This document shows, in pieces, positions 5,929 to 6,318 of a stretch of DNA of 6,318 bases. Made by a program: the position numbers and the translations under genes. The stretch comes from Butyrivibrio sp. (GTDB taxonomy: Bacteria; Bacillota_A; Clostridia; Lachnospirales; Lachnospiraceae): contig NZ_JAILQF010000357.1 of the NCBI RefSeq assembly GCF_024699075.1, forward strand, positions 1 to 6,318, in the 5' to 3' direction. The notes below the pieces were generated by a model. It did no database searches, had not been told where the DNA came from, and saw only the letters and a program-made list of their open reading frames with translations. How positions within the stretch are numbered: position 1 is the stretch's first letter; every line of letters begins with the position of its first letter.

Positions 5929-6318
5929 ATGGATCAAAATGAAAGAAATCTTGGCAAAAACAGTGAATATGAAGAACTGCATAATACTGTTATTGTAAAT
6001 GATCATCTCAATCCTATCAGGGTAATCATACCCTCTTTAATTATCATCAGTATAATAGCGATAATGTGTATATACACATATATCCAGAAAATAAATATTA
6101 TTAAGGATGTTGAGCAGGTAACTAATCAGATGGCTGAATATATAGCCGGAAGTATATCCAATGAAATGGACTTTGCCAAGAGTAGTATCAAGCTTGCTTC
6201 ACTTACTATTACTGAGTCTATGACATCTGAAGAGCTTGAAGACCCTGCAGCTATAATCATACCTATGATAGCTAATACACCATTTGGAGGAATTGAGTAT
6301 ATAAGAGCTGATGGTATG
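5929..6318 (+). CDS. N-terminus of a membrane-anchored protein, probably a sensor/signalling protein (3' end cut off)
   Basis: 130 codons are visible with no stop up to the window edge. Residues 1-29 are polar (cytoplasmic), about 30-53 form one transmembrane helix rich in isoleucine (IIPSLIIISIIAIMCIYTY), and from about 54 a helical segment (DVEQVTNQMAEYIAGSISNE) leads into SIKLASLTI, then TPFGGIEYIRADGM. A short cytoplasmic tail, one helix and then a long amphipathic helix is the standard start of Cache-type extracytoplasmic sensors. The closing YIRADG strand resembles the N-terminal sensor part of many clostridial GGDEF/EAL proteins and histidine kinases. The output domain is not in view, so no function can be assigned. 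The start is firm: GGAG at 5918-5921 lies seven bases upstream, and an in-frame TAA at 5926-5928 directly precedes the ATG, so the gene cannot start earlier. Confidence 0.8.
   Translation, partial: MDQNERNLGKNSEYEELHNTVIVNDHLNPIRVIIPSLIIISIIAIMCIYTYIQKINIIKDVEQVTNQMAEYIAGSISNEMDFAKSSIKLASLTITESMTSEELEDPAAIIIPMIANTPFGGIEYIRADGM

Overview
The window most resembles a low-GC Firmicute of the rumen/gut Lachnospiraceae, in the Butyrivibrio, Pseudobutyrivibrio or Lachnospira area. This rests on a butyrate-pathway-type thiolase, a very large Ser/Asp-rich surface pectin methylesterase with a sortase-like tail, and an AT-rich divergent regulatory region next to a membrane sensor-like gene. The genus is inferred from protein character, not measured.

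Layout. Bases 1-890 (minus strand) hold the first 296 codons of an acetyl-CoA acetyltransferase; its C-terminal third lies outside the window. Bases 891-1142 are intergenic. They contain the thiolase's ribosome binding site, a leader with two tandem hairpins, a strong sigma-A-type promoter, and the intrinsic terminator of the next gene. Bases 1143-5486 (minus strand) encode one 1447-residue secreted protein. In order it has a signal peptide, an acidic Ser/Asp linker, three related W-D-F beta modules, three small beta-sandwich repeats, a CE8 pectin methylesterase domain with its catalytic residues intact, a second Ser/Thr/Asp linker, and an LPxTG-like (LASTG) C-terminal sorting signal. Bases 5487-5928 are an AT-rich divergent intergenic region with a perfect 14-bp palindrome that resembles a cre site, and recurring TGCG/CGCA elements. 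Bases 5929-6318 (plus strand) start a membrane protein with one visible transmembrane helix and the beginning of an extracytoplasmic region. It is probably a signalling protein and is cut by the window edge.

How the parts fit. The esterase would remove methyl groups from pectin at the cell surface, preparing it for lyases or hydrolases. The thiolase condenses acetyl-CoA made from sugar fermentation on the way to butyrate. The terminator plus separate promoter show that the two minus-strand genes are separate transcription units, so their link is metabolic at most. The divergent sensor-like gene shares its upstream region with the esterase and could be co-regulated with it, but nothing here proves this. 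I see no mobile element, CRISPR array, tRNA or rRNA, and no clearly novel multi-gene system. The most interesting points are the esterase's architecture, its non-canonical sorting motif and the divergent control region.
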